Shown piece by piece: positions 47,801 through 59,260 of a stretch of 64,000 bases of DNA (position 1 is the stretch's first letter; each line of letters opens with the position of its first letter). The stretch is from Erodium maritimum. Its lineage: Eukaryota > Streptophyta > Magnoliopsida > Geraniales > Geraniaceae. Both the position numbers and the translations under genes were made by a program. The stretch spans positions 60,706,803 to 60,770,802 of the forward strand of contig OY997588.1 in assembly GCA_963921825.1 (NCBI GenBank). Reading direction: 5' to 3'. Below the pieces are notes generated by a model. It had not been told where the DNA came from, made no database searches, and worked only from the letters and a program-made list of their open reading frames with translations.

Positions 47801-50800
47801 AAGTACCGGTTGTGCAGAGCCGAGAGTTACCGAGAGTGGTATGCGAGTTCCCCGAGGTCTTTCCTGAGGAGTTGAGCGGGTTGCCACCGGTTCGTGAGGT
47901 GGAGTTCGGGATTGACCTATTGCCAGGGACAGCGGCGATATCGATGACGCCTTACAGGTTTGCGCCGGCGGAGTTGACTGAGCTGAAGTGTCAGCTAGAG
48001 GAGCTTCAGCAGAAGGGGTTTATCTGTCCGAGTGTATCACCGTGGGGAGCACTAGCACTCTTCGTGAAGAAGAAGAGTGGAGAGCTACGGATGTGTATAG
48101 ATTACCGGAAGCTGAACCGGGTTACGGTGAAGAACCGATACCCGATGCCGAGGATCGATGACTTGTTCGACCAGTTGAGAGGGCGACCTACTTCTCGAAG
48201 ATCGATCTGTGATCCGGTTATTATCAGTTGCGAGTCCGTGAGGGGGACATCGCAAAGACTGCGTTCCGGACACGCTATGGGCACTACGAGTTCCTGGTGA
48301 TGCCATTCAGACTGACAAACGCACCTGCAGCGTTCATGGACCTGATGAACAGCATCTTCCGGCCGTACCTAGATCAATTTGTGGTGGTGTTCGTGGACGA
48401 CATCCTGATATATTCGTAGAACGAGGCGGCGCATAAGTCACATCTGAGGGCTGTTTTGACCCTACTACGCGAGCATCAGCTATATGCCAACCGGGAGAAG
48501 TGCGAGTTCTGGCTCTTTGAGGTGAAATTCCTCAGGCACATCGTGTCCCGTGACGGTATCCTGGTCGATCCGTCGAAGATCGACGCGGTCTCGAAGTAGG
48601 CACGACCCACGAGTGTCTTCGAGATCCGCAGCTTTCTGGGGTTGGCAGGCTACTATCAGCGATTCGTACAGGATTTTGCGCGACTAGCCGCGCCGATGAC
48701 TCTGCTGACGCGCAAGGGAACCGGTTTTGTGTGGACGGAGGACTGCGAACGGGCATTCACGGAGTTGAAGACTCTGCTGACTACTGCTCCAGTATTAGTG
48801 GTACCCGAGCGAGGGGTCGGTTATGATGTCTACTGCGATGCGTCCGGAGAGGGACTGGGCTGCGTACTGATGCAGTTGGGCAGAGTTGTGGCTTATGGCT
48901 CCAGACAGTTGAAGACGCACGAGCGCAACTACCCTACCCACGACTTGGAGCTAGCAGCAGTCGTGTTTGCGCTAAAGAGCTGGCGATATTATCTGTACGG
49001 TGAGGGGTTTCAGGTGTTCTCGGACCACAAGAGCCTCAAGTACATATTTTCCTAACGAGACCTGAACATGCGTCAGCGACGGTGGATGGAACTACTCGAG
49101 GAGCACGACTTCAAGCTACACTACCATCCGGGCAAGGCGAACGTGGTCGCCGACGCCTTGAGTAGGAAGTCGGTCACGAGCCTCGACAACATATCAGTCC
49201 GAGAGTGGGGCATGATGGGGGAGCTGAGCACGTTCGGGCTCGAGCTAGAGGAGATTACTGGCGGCGTGGCCATGTACTAGTTGGTGGCTCAGCCCTCACT
49301 GCTTGCCCAAGTGTTGGAGGCACAGTCGGAGGACGTCGAGGCGTCAGAGATCCGTGAGAGAGTCATCAGGGGTGACGAGGTGGTGGGCTGGGAGGACAGT
49401 ACTTATTGGGGGTTACGGTACCGCGGGGGGTTGTTCGTGCCGGTTAACTGTAGAGACGCCGTGTTACGAGAGACACATCACTCGCGCCTTATAGTGCACC
49501 CGGGGGGCACTAAGATGTACCGGGACCTCAGACGGCACTTCTGGTGGCGCGGTATGAGGAGAGCAGTTGTAGAGTTTGTGTCGAGATGTCTCGTCTGTCA
49601 GCAGGTGAAGGCCGAGCATCAGCGTCCAGCGGGATTGTTACAGCCACTACCGATTGCTCAGTGGAAGTGGGAGCACATTACGATGGACTTCGTGTGTGGA
49701 CTACCGAGATCGCCAAAGGGAAACGACGCCGTGTGGGTGGTAGTCGACCGGTTGACCAAGTCGGCCCACTTCCTGGCTATGAGGATGACAGACCCGGTCG
49801 ACAAGTTGAGCAGCCTGTATGTTCAGGAGATAGTGCGTCTCCATGGGGTCCCGGTGTCGATAGTGTCTGACAGGGATCTTCGCTTCACGTACAGGTTTTG
49901 GCCGAGTCTGCAGAAGGCGTTGGGGACCGAGGTTCTACTCAGTACGGCACATCATCCCCAGACAGACGGTCAGTCTGAGCGCACTATTCAGATATTGGAG
50001 GACATGCTGCGTGCATGCGTGCTGGATTTCAGGGGATCATGGGAGACCCACCTGCCATTGGCCGAGTTCGCCTACAACAACAGCTTCCAGGCCAGTATCG
50101 GGATGGCACCGTTCGAAGCGTTGTATGGGAGGCCGTGTCGATCGCCAGTGTGTTGGGCAGAGGTGGCGGACAAGAGTCTGCTCGGGCCAGATCTTGTCAG
50201 AGAGACGACAGAGAAGGTCGCGCTGATACGCGATCGGTTGAGGACCGCGCAGAGCCAGCAGAAGAGTTATGCCGACAGGCGACGTCGACCTCTTGAGTTC
50301 GCAGTCGGGGATCACGTGTTCCTGAAGGTGAGCCCGAGGAAGGGGCTTCTGCGGTTCAGACGCAGCGGAGGCAAGTTGGCCCCGAGGTACATTGGCCCGT
50401 TCGAGATCTTGGGCAGAGTGGGAGCAGTGGCTTATCTTCTAGCGTTGCCACCGCAGCTTGGGAGAGTCCATAATGTCTTTCACGTATCCCAGTTGCGGCA
50501 GTACAACGCAGACCCCTCCCACGTCATTGAGTGGACCGATATCGAGGTGGCTGACGACGTCTCATATGAGGAGCAGCCGGTTCGGATCATGGACACGCGG
50601 GAACAGGTCCTACGGGAAGGCACGATTATCCGCTTGGTCCGAGTGCAGTGCAAACATCACGGGGCTGAGTCGACGTGGGAACGCGAGGACGAGGTTCGTG
50701 CGAAGTATCCCGGCCTGTTCAACTCTCGACATACGTCTGTTTTAAATTTCATGGACGAAATTCCTTTAAGGGTGGTAGACTGTAATAACCACTTCCGGTC

Positions 50801-52944
50801 AACGCCAGTCAAACCTGCGAAAAATAGGAAAATTTAAATTTTTTAAGACAGACACTTAATTGACCTAAATTGACCCCGAGGGTCATACCGGACTTAAGTT
50901 GACCCCGTTATCGACCAAAATGAGTTCCAGGGGACTCAGGGCAACTTTCTGATCAATTTGGGAAAGGTTGACTTTTCGTTGGAAAAGTCAACCGAGCGAC
51001 GTTTTGGTCCATTCGAGGACCGTTTGGGATCCAAAAAGCTTAGCCGTCATCGCAACGGTCTTAGTTGAGCCGTTTCCTTGTAGCCCGTCAAGTTTCGTAA
51101 TTTCTTGGGAAAAGTGGCCGTTCGGGGCCCGAAACGTCCGTTTTCTCGAATCTGATTGGAAAATATCAAGTAGATATTTTCCAAAAGGTGTGGGACCCAC
51201 CTTGACACTTGTCCTAATTGTGGTGGTGTTAGTTTTGGGGGGAAACTAGAGAGGGACAAGGGGTGGCCGGCCTTGTGGTTAGAAAAAGGAAAAAAAAAAG
51301 AGAAAATGAGTTAGTTTTTGAAAAAGAAGAGAGTTTTAGAGAGAGAATGAGAAGAAGAGAGAAAAGAGAGAGAAGTTAGGGTTTGTGGCACTATTCACGT
51401 CTTCAACCATTGGATCATTTCAAGGCAAGGAGCAAACTTCTTCCCCTCGTCTTCCTCGTTGGTAAGACCTAAACCGATCGTCGTTTTGTTAACTTTGAAA
51501 GTTAGGGTTTTGTGTAAAACTATGGGTTAGGGTTGTATTGAGGTTGGGGAAGTGTTGGAGACGTTTTAGAGATGTTTGGAGGTTCGTTTGAACATTTTCC
51601 GGCGACCGGGAGCTCGGGAGGAGCCCCGGCCACCTTGGGGGGTGGCCGGCCACCATAGGAGGTGGCTGGCCGGACCTAGGGCCGGCCACCACCATGGTGG
51701 CCGAGCCCCTTTGAAACCCTAGGGCCCACGGCCCAATGGGCCGGGTGGGGCCCACGCACTCAGGTGCTCGGTTTTAGTATTCGGGAGGTTTAAAACGTTC
51801 CCCGGACCAATTATCCTTAACCGAATCAAAATTTGGAATTTAATTGGAGAAGTTGTAATTAACGGGTTTTAGAAACTTTAAACGTTAATTAATTGAATCG
51901 GAAGTCGGAATTCGATTCCGTCAAGTGCATTGGGTTCCTTGAACTATTCTAAGACCATAGAAACGAAAACGGGGGCTTTTGGAGCCCCGGAAGGCAATTT
52001 ACAAAACCCGGGCAGATTCGCAATGTCGGGCGAATCGGGCCTTTACGGGTCCTTTATCGACAATGTCGAGTAATTGGGAAGTTTGGGAGTGATCAGCATT
52101 ATCGGGGTTACGTTTGGGCGTTAAGTTCATTTAATTTCGGTTTATGCCTACTAGTTTAAAAATGCCCTAAATTTGTGTTCTTTTAGATCGTGCTGCGGAC
52201 CGAGGCAAAGGGAAGCTCGGCGAGTGACTGGGATCACATCGAGGTTTAGTGGAGCGCTTTTGGAGTTTTATACGAGGTAGGGAAAAGTAGCCGGATCTCG
52301 GCTCTGACTGGGGAAAGTTAATAGTAGAATTGCATGTGACACCGGGGTGTCGTGGGTTGAGTAGGTTTATTTGAATATTAGAAAAGCATGATACGGGATT
52401 GTAGCGATTATGAGAAAAGCATGTGATACTTAGTAGTGTCGTAGGAATAGAGAACTTAGCGATATTAGAATTACTGGAGGCATATGACCATGCCCGGAGG
52501 TTGACTGTTTAATTTATGTCTTGGGTGGCCATGAGAGCCCGTGTATTGTTGTTGAGTTTGGGTGGCCATGAGAGCCCGTGTATTTTTGTTGAGTTTGGGT
52601 GGCCATGAGAGCCCGTGTATTGTTGTTGAGTTTGGGTGGCCATGAGAGCCCGAGTTGTTATTGTTGAGTTGGGTGGCCATGAGAGCCCGTGTTTTATTAT
52701 TGGTGTCTTGGGGTTGTTGAACCCGAGTCCTTACCGTTGGAGTCTTGAGTGGCCATGAGTGCCTGTGGAGTGTTGAACTGGTCTCGTTACTGTTTGTTGA
52801 GCTTTGCTTGTGATTGTGTTTGCCCGAGGTTAGTGACCCGACTTTGTGTCGGGGAGTGGTGTGGATTTTGGCAGGTTACGAGCATTCTTTGGCTGGCCTG
52901 ACCAAACTAGGGTTTGCTGAACCCGTGTAGTGAGGAGCCCTTCC
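44810..52944 (+). mobile_element. Tekay-like Ty3/gypsy (chromovirus) fossil, rearranged
   Basis: Internal region on the plus strand: leader 45660-45924, gag from 45925, two CCHC knuckles about 46965-47135, protease about 47440, reverse transcriptase about 48080-48420, RNase H about 48800-49040, integrase about 49450-50250, chromodomain-like C-terminus about 50560-50730, purine tract, then a 3' LTR from 50781 (TGTAATAACC) cut at about 52944. The left end is not a 5' LTR in the same orientation: 44810-45465 is the last 650 bp of the LTR, inverted. Broken, with about half a dozen breaks in the coding region plus LTR loss. Still clearly readable, so probably the youngest layer of the nest. Confidence 0.85.
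45466..45655. repeat. GC-rich tandem repeat at the gypsy leader border
   Basis: About five to six units of 30-35 bp containing CCGGCCCGG(A/T)(A/G)TG(A/T)GGCACGG. They lie between the inverted LTR fragment and the gypsy leader. Their absence from the 3' LTR part present here leaves open whether they belong to the missing 5' LTR. Confidence 0.75.
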
Positions 52945-53571
52945 CGATTGTAGACCAATCCCCGATTTAGCATACCCTAGTTGGTAAGCGAAAGACCAAG
53001 AGAAGCATTGCACCGAATCCCACTGATAGGCCAGAATCGCGGTGTGCGCCGGTGAGGGGGCGGGGCCAGGCCCTGAAACATGATCTCCTGTCGCCGGAGC
53101 TCCTGATCCCAGTCCGGTAGGGGACGTTGGTTGCCGTGGTTGACTGCAAAAGCCCGGACGAACTCCGGTGTGGGTCGATTCTAGGGAGACGAGTGCAACC
53201 ACGTCGGATCGTGGTGCACACTGTGCATGGACCACCCACGATTATGCAGAATCAGAGTGGGGTTGGAATGGTCAAGCATAAGGGGGCGCAGATGGCCGGG
53301 CTCAAGGAAGCGATCATGGGGGAGGTGGGTCGACGACCATGGAGTCCGAGTGGGATAACCATCACGGTGGCAACATGAGAACGGTAGATTCATAGTGCTG
53401 AGGTGAGGGGGGAGATCAAACGATGAAGCAGAGGCTGCAACATATGGAGGAGGGGCGTTGGCTGGCAGTGGAACGGCGGCGGCGTCTATAAACCCTAGGA
53501 AGGGTATGAGAGAAACCTCAGGGAGGTGTGTGGAGAGCTGTTTTAAAAGTGAATATGATAAAGTAGAGTTT

Positions 53572-54650
53572 AATGTTGATAAAAAAAACATGTGATGGGA
53601 TGATAAAAACACATGTAATTTAATGATAAACATAGTGTTTAGTGTTGATAAAACTAGTGCTTAGTGTTCATAAAAAAACATGTGATGAGGTGATAAAGAT
53701 CATGTTCGGTTTTGGAAAATGAGGTGATAAAACTAGTGTTCAATGTTGATAAACCCAGTGTATAGTGTTGATAAACCTAGTGTATAGTGTTGATAAAAAT
53801 TACCTCGACTTAACTTTTTTTTTAAATCAGTCTCGAAATAAGGGTGATAACCTAGAGTTTAGTGTTGATAAAAAAACATGTGATGGGATGATAAAAACAC
53901 ATATAATTTAATGATAAACATAGTGTTTAGGTTGATAAAACTAGTGCTTAGTGTTCATAAAAAAACATGTGATGAGGTGATAAAGATCATGTTTGGTTTT
54001 GGAAAATGAGGTGATAAAACTAGTGTTCAGTGTTGATAAACCCAGTGTATAGTGTTGATAAAAATTACCTAGACTTAACTTTTTTTTTAAATCAGCCTCG
54101 AAATAAGGGTGATAACCTAGAGTTTAGTGTTGATAAAAAAACATGTGATGGGATGATAAAAACACATGTAATTTAATGATAAACATAGTGTTTAGTGTTG
54201 ATAAAACTAATGCTTAGTGTTCATAAAAAAACATGTGATGATGTGATAAAAATCATGTTCGATTTTGGAAAATGGGGTGATAAAACTAGTGTTCAGTGTT
54301 GATTAACCCAATGTATAGTGTTGATAAACCCAGTGTACAGTGTTGATAAAAATTACCCAAACTTAACTTTTTTTTAAAAATCAGCCCTGAAATAAGGGTG
54401 ATAACCTAGAGTTTAGTGTTGGTAAAAAAACATGTTATGGGATGATAAAAACACGTGTACTTTTATGATAAACATAATGTTTAGTGTTGATAAAACTAGT
54501 GCTTAGTGTTCATAAAAAAACATGTGATGATGTGATAAAAATCGTGTTCGATTTTGGAAAATGAGGTGATAAAACTAGTGTTCAGTGTTGATAAACCCAG
54601 TGTGTAGTGTTGATAAACCCAGTGTATAGTGTTGATTTCCTAGACTTAAC
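53572..54650. repeat. Tandem array of about 270-bp units with dense GTTGATAAA motif
   Basis: Four higher-order units; complete unit starts (AAGGGTGATAACCTAGAG) at about 53840, 54106 and 54396. Inside each, short sub-repeats (A)GTGTTGATAAA, AACATGTGATGGGATGATAAA and TTCATAAAA recur. The same words occur once or twice at 43950-44110, on the other side of the nested retroposon, so the array is part of the inner TIR element. Confidence 0.85.
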
Positions 54651-54991
54651 TTTTTTTTAAAAAATCAGCCCCGAAATATTTTTTTTCGTGCTTAAAAATA
54701 TATTCATGACTGATCTTGATAGAAAGCCCTTGAAAAAAAAAACTAATGGCGCAAGTTTGAAGCCAATCATGGTTCAAACGAAGGGGGAAAAATTAAATTA
54801 GTGAATTGGTAAAAATAAAATAAGATGGTTTTACTAAAAATCATTACCACTAACTAAAAAGTGATATTTTTTTTGCAGTCAACAAATCAATTGCATCTCA
54901 TCCATCCATTCTTAAAATGAATGGCTTGGATTGGTTCACACAGTTTTTACGGTAAAGAGTGGTTTCTATTTGATTTCTTCTCTATAGTTAT

Positions 54992-55389
54992 GTTTTAAAA
55001 CTATAAATTTGGATGTAGTAGGCTTGGCTTGTGGTGTGGGTTTGAATTGATTAAAGTTTGAATGCACAATGAAGAAGAGGAAAAACAATTAAAATATGAA
55101 AATTAAAACTGATATTAAATAATTAAAACTGATTTTTAATAATTAAAACTAATTTTGTAATAATTAAAATCTTTTTTTTAAATAAAACTGATTTTATAAA
55201 TAAAAAATCTGATTTTAAAATAAAAACTGATTTTCTTAAGTAAATTCTGATTTTTTAACAATAAATAATATTTTTTAAAAACAAAATATGATTTTTAAAT
55301 AAAATATTAATTTTTTGAAATAAAATTTAATTATTATAAAATAAATAAATGATTTTTATAAAATAAATAAATTAAAATATATTTTTAAA
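54992..55389. other. AT-rich interior of the outer TIR element
   Basis: Runs of AATTAAAACTGATTTTT-type words similar to the first 250 bases of the window and to 37960-38330. No frame or RNA gene. Confidence 0.6.
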
Positions 55390-55772
55390 ACCAATGTCAT
55401 GTGTTTGAAAATTTGATTGTTAGTGAGGGGTATTATGGACTTTTTAAGTGTTTGGATGGAAAAATGGATGGAAAATAGACAAAAACTAACGGTAGGTACT
55501 AAATTGACACTAAAAGTTTCGTTAGGGTAATGAGGTGCAACAAAGTTTGGTTAGAGTAGTGAGATGAAACCCAATTATTTTTACGGTAGTGAGGTGGAGT
55601 TGATATCTTGGAAAAATCCAAAAACACATATATACAAAATATAAGAACTTTTGTAAAATAAGTTTGGTTTGATAAAATAAACATATGAAAGACTTATTTG
55701 ATCTTGAATAAGTATATCAATATTTTTATCATCGAAACACAAAAATTATAATGTTGACACAAGGTCACAACA

Positions 55773-56229
55773 TCCATCTCCCCCCTTTTATTGATGACAA
55801 ACACACACTAAATATAAGCACAATTCAAGACAATCAAATAAATAAATCTCAAATAACATTTTAAAAACTCCCCTTAACACTAAGCTATCTATTAGTTAAA
55901 GAGTTTTAATTTTTATCCCCCTTTTGGCATTATCAAAACATAATTTTTGTAAAAAAAAATTGAAAAAAGATTACTTCACTTCGGAGGCATCAATCAAGCC
56001 AATTTCTCCCCTAATTCTTAAGAAAGAAATAGAACAAGGGGTTTTGAAAAAATATCAGCTAGTTGATCACTAGTAAGGACAAATTCCATATCGATAAAAC
56101 CTTATTGCACGCAATTACATAAAAAGTGATGACTAATTTCGATATGCTTTATTCTACTATGATGCACTAGATGTAAAGAAAGATTAATAGAGGAAGTACT
56201 ATCACACATAATAGGAATAGAATCAAACT
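55773..56229 (-). other. Copia 3' region between RNase H and LTR
   Basis: Contains the purine-tract complement CTCCCCCCTTTTATTGATGAC right beside the LTR and a second CCCCCTTTTGGCATTATCAA near 55917. In SIRE-like elements the stretch after RNase H has GGGGGAG-type tracts, which fits. No separate gene (an envelope-like ORF known from some relatives is not seen). Confidence 0.55.
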
Positions 56230-58512
56230 CTTAATTGTTGTCTCGTAAGGTTTGCTTCATCCACAAAACTTGAGTGCAACACATAGTCGCCAAAATGTAC
56301 TCCGCTTCATCCGTTGATAATGCAACACTATTTTTCTTCTTTGAAAACCAAGAGACCAAACAATTCCCGAGAAATTGACATGTTCCAGATGTGCTTTTCT
56401 TATCATGAAAATAACCCGGATAATCAGAATAAAAAAATATAACCAAATAAAAATGATATTTCGTAGGATAAATAGAGAAATATTAAGAGCCCCCTTAAAT
56501 ATCTCAAAATTCGCTTCACGACGGTGAGGTGTGACTCTTTTGGGCTACTTTGAAATTAGACACATAAACATGTGGGGAATTGGATATCCGATCTACTTGT
56601 CGTCAAGTATAAAAAACTTCCAATCATTCCTCTATACTTCGTTTGATCCACACTCTTGCCATTTTTATCATTTCTCAACTTTTCACTTGTACTAATAGGA
56701 GTTTTGACACTTATTTTACCATCAATGTTGTACTTCTTGAGTAATTCCATGATATATTTGGTTTGAAAAATGTAGGTACCGTTCTTGACTTGTTTTATTT
56801 GAAGACCAAGGAAGAAAGTTAATTCTATCATCATACTCATCTCAAACTCAATTGTCATTAGTACTTCAAAATCTTCGCACATAAGATGATTAGTATATCC
56901 AAATATAATATCATCAACATAAATTTGAACCAAAATAATATCACAATTCTTGTGTTTGATAAAAAAAATGGGTTGTGTCTACCTTTCCTCTTAAAGAGCT
57001 ATAGCGAATCAAGAAAATATTTAACCTTTCATACCAAGCTCTTAGTGCTTGTTTCAATCCATAATTAGGCTTTAGGGAATCTCTAAAACTAGAAGGTTGA
57101 GCTACATAAAATTCCCCATTGAGTAGTCCATTCATGAAACCCATAAGGTCTTGCTTCACCACATCCCAAGAAACCTGAAAAAACATCAAGGTAAATCCAT
57201 TCTGCCCATGAGCCTTCTCACCAATGCAACTATCCACTGCATACTTTACCTCTGCCTATGTAAATGGGTGTTCCAAAACGTATACTTGGGAAAAGTTTGA
57301 CAACCTTAACTCATTCTACTCTAAACCGACATCTAGGGAGGCTGCATACCGGGAAAAAAGGTGCTTTGTTGCGTGATCCCACGTCTGTTGCGACGTAAAT
57401 AAGGTAATGTGACCAGCACACAACTAATTAATCTTGTTTTTGTGAGCTTTAAAATTTTCCAATCTATGAAAGTACCTAGAGCAACGACACCCATCCTTAA
57501 ACATATAGGGTTACGTGTTTTGCAAACACGTCGGAAAACAAAAAATTAGTCGGTAATCTTATTCAAACCTAGATTCACATGCATCAAGAAAACTAATCCA
57601 AACATTTATTTAAAGTAATTACCTCGATGAAGAGGAGCATATTATACTTGTGCTTGCTGATTTGAGATTGGGACCTTTAGGTAGACGAGTCGAGGAAGCG
57701 CCCACGTGTTTTCCCTCTAATGGTATCCACGCGAGTAAGATTAATTTACAACTAATTCTTGCTAGTAGCGTTGAACGTTTTCACTCTTGTTCTCTACAGG
57801 TGGGGGCCGAAATTTGCAGCTCAATAGCTTGTTATTTTCGCCTCCTTAGTCCTTTATTTATAGGGTTTAGTTTAGCATAAACCAGCTCAAATTATAGTAG
57901 AAAACCTAGCAAAAGGAGGCGTCATGTTTCCTTAGTTATAGTCAACCCAAAATTCCCTTTTATGTCTAGACATTCTAAAATATTTTAATTTTATTCTTCT
58001 AATTTAATAAATAAAAAAACCACCAATAATATTTAATTATAGGGTTGACTGAATACCCTTATTGTCTAATAGGGGTGTTCGGCCAAGCCTATATATTTCT
58101 ATATGTATATAGGGCCTTTATTTGTTATATTTAATTATTATGCAAGACGATAATTAAATACAAATAATGACATCATCCTATGAAAAATTAATTGATTAAA
58201 TGTGATTCGTTATATCAAATATAACTTTATCGATTTATTAAAGTCAAACCTCTAAGGTTCATTTTGTCGTGGTCTTTAACCTGTTATTTGTGACCCTTTA
58301 TGATTCATATGATGTTGGCAATGAGATAGAAATTAATATTCCATCCACAAGTTATAGATAACTCCTAGCAAGGCCCATAACAACCCAAGTCATACGTTGT
58401 ATTGACTTTGTCTTTGTTAGATTCTGTTACCATAAGTGATCTCATCCTCTTGTCGTTAGGTGATTGGCATGAATGAACAAAAGGTATACAAGGATCATCC
58501 CTTTTCTAATTC

Positions 58513-58980
58513 AGACTACAAGTTCTCTTGATCTCGAGTTTGGATTGTAGGTGACAAGTTACATGCATGGTCATGCTTCTTTTACAATCCTCCTCAGGGT
58601 CCATAATGACATCTAACTTGTATAAACACAAGTGACAAGTCCTTATGACCATCACCCATATACCTCATATGTGCGTACCCACAACTGATCATAACACTAA
58701 TAACTAACTTGTCAGGAGTAGTGTTTGTTTATGTCAAGAAATGAATCAACGCATCTTGATCACGAGTACGGATTGTATGTGACAAATCACATGCATGTTC
58801 AGGCTTCTTTTACAATCCCCCTCTCATCAAGAGGGGTCCTAATGACATCTAACTTGTATAAACACAAGTGACAAGTTCCTATGATCATCACCCATATACC
58901 TCATATGTGGGGTACCCACATATGATCATAACTCCACTAACTAACTTGTCAGGAGTAGTGTTTTTTTATGTCAAGACATG
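58513..58980. repeat. 228-bp tandem duplication
   Basis: Two units with CTTGATC at 58527 and 58755. Shared words include GACATCTAACTTGTATAAAC, CATCACCCATATACCTCATA and CTAACTTGTCAGGAGTAGTG. Roughly 85-90 percent alike by eye. Confidence 0.85.
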
Positions 58981-59260
58981 AATCAACACATATAGATAGT
59001 ATGGTGATGTCATGGTCGTAGGACTAAGATCTACTTTGATAATTGAGAAATAATAATGTCTCATGTTTGGAGTATTCTCAAGGTAAGTCATCTAATGTCA
59101 ATCTCTGACATCTGTGATACTGACTCATATCTATATGTGCATCATTAGTAAAACAAGATCCTAATATCAATAGTCACACTAGCTTTAACTATAGGTTTAA
59201 GCTAGAGACGAATGAATAAACTCACTTGTTTGTGTATAAGAGTTATACTATCAGGAAGCT

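Larger units (their letters stand above)
44120..53555 (-). mobile_element. 1.3-kb retroposon, copy 2, interrupted by gypsy
   Basis: Perfect 16-bp target duplication TGATAAAGTAGAGTTT at 44104-44119 and 53556-53571. Minus-strand element: 3' end at 44120 with the TTTCCCGTTTCAAAAAA tail, 5' part at 52945-53555. Without the gypsy insertion it is about 1300 bp, against 1309 bp for copy 1, and both ends correspond. Shared landmarks include the 3' words GACTATTTGTATGGAACCAT and GTCCATGCACAG-type 5' codons. A frame at 53633-53181 encodes a longer version of the copy-1 N-terminus. Confidence 0.8.
43592..54982. mobile_element. Inner long-TIR element (GAGGAGAAATC family)
   Basis: The left end GAGGAGAAATCTAATAGAAA is matched by the inverted right end TTTCTATTTGATTTCTTCTC at 54982. 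The arms, over 300 bp, include the module at 43815-43935 and 54690-54810. The flanks ATATAGTAT and TATAGTTAT suggest a 9-bp duplication with one indel. The interior has TGTTGATAAA-type repeats on both sides of the retroposon (43950-44110, 53572-54650). A one-ended relative is at 15189. Confidence 0.7.
42831..55618. mobile_element. Large long-TIR element (outer), carrier of the nest
   Basis: Inverted arms of about 200 bp: left 42831-43030 (AACTTCACCTCACTACC, CAAACTTTGTTGCACCTCA, TAACGAAACTTTTAGTGTCA), right 55390-55618 with the same words inverted. The arms belong to the same broad family as 37717-38560 (shared CCATCCATTTTGGATGG). No target duplication could be fixed, partly because the tips have diverged. 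Besides the nest it holds 43080-43590, a CT-rich leader-like stretch, and AT-rich DNA at 55060-55380. It interrupts the copia LTR. No transposase. Confidence 0.65.
39870..57140 (-). mobile_element. SIRE-like Ty1/copia fossil: RT, RNase H and 3' LTR, interrupted
   Basis: Minus-strand copia fossil. Parts: reverse transcriptase region about 57140-56560 (with the YVDD-type motif), RNase H region about 56450-56230, a purine tract complementary to 55773-55790, then the 3' LTR. The LTR has TGTT...AACA ends on the minus strand at 55772 and 39870 and is cut into three pieces by a retroposon (40861-42353) and a nested long-TIR element (42831-55618); net LTR length is about 1.5 kb. The rest of the element, including the 5' LTR, is missing. 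Broken, with several breaks in the coding part besides the insertions. Oldest layer of the nest. Confidence 0.75.

Noticed and set aside
53572-54650. Regular repeat array, considered as a CRISPR-like array
   Set aside because: Units of about 270 bp without conserved direct repeat plus unique spacers, in a plant genome within a transposable element; it is a satellite-like tandem repeat.
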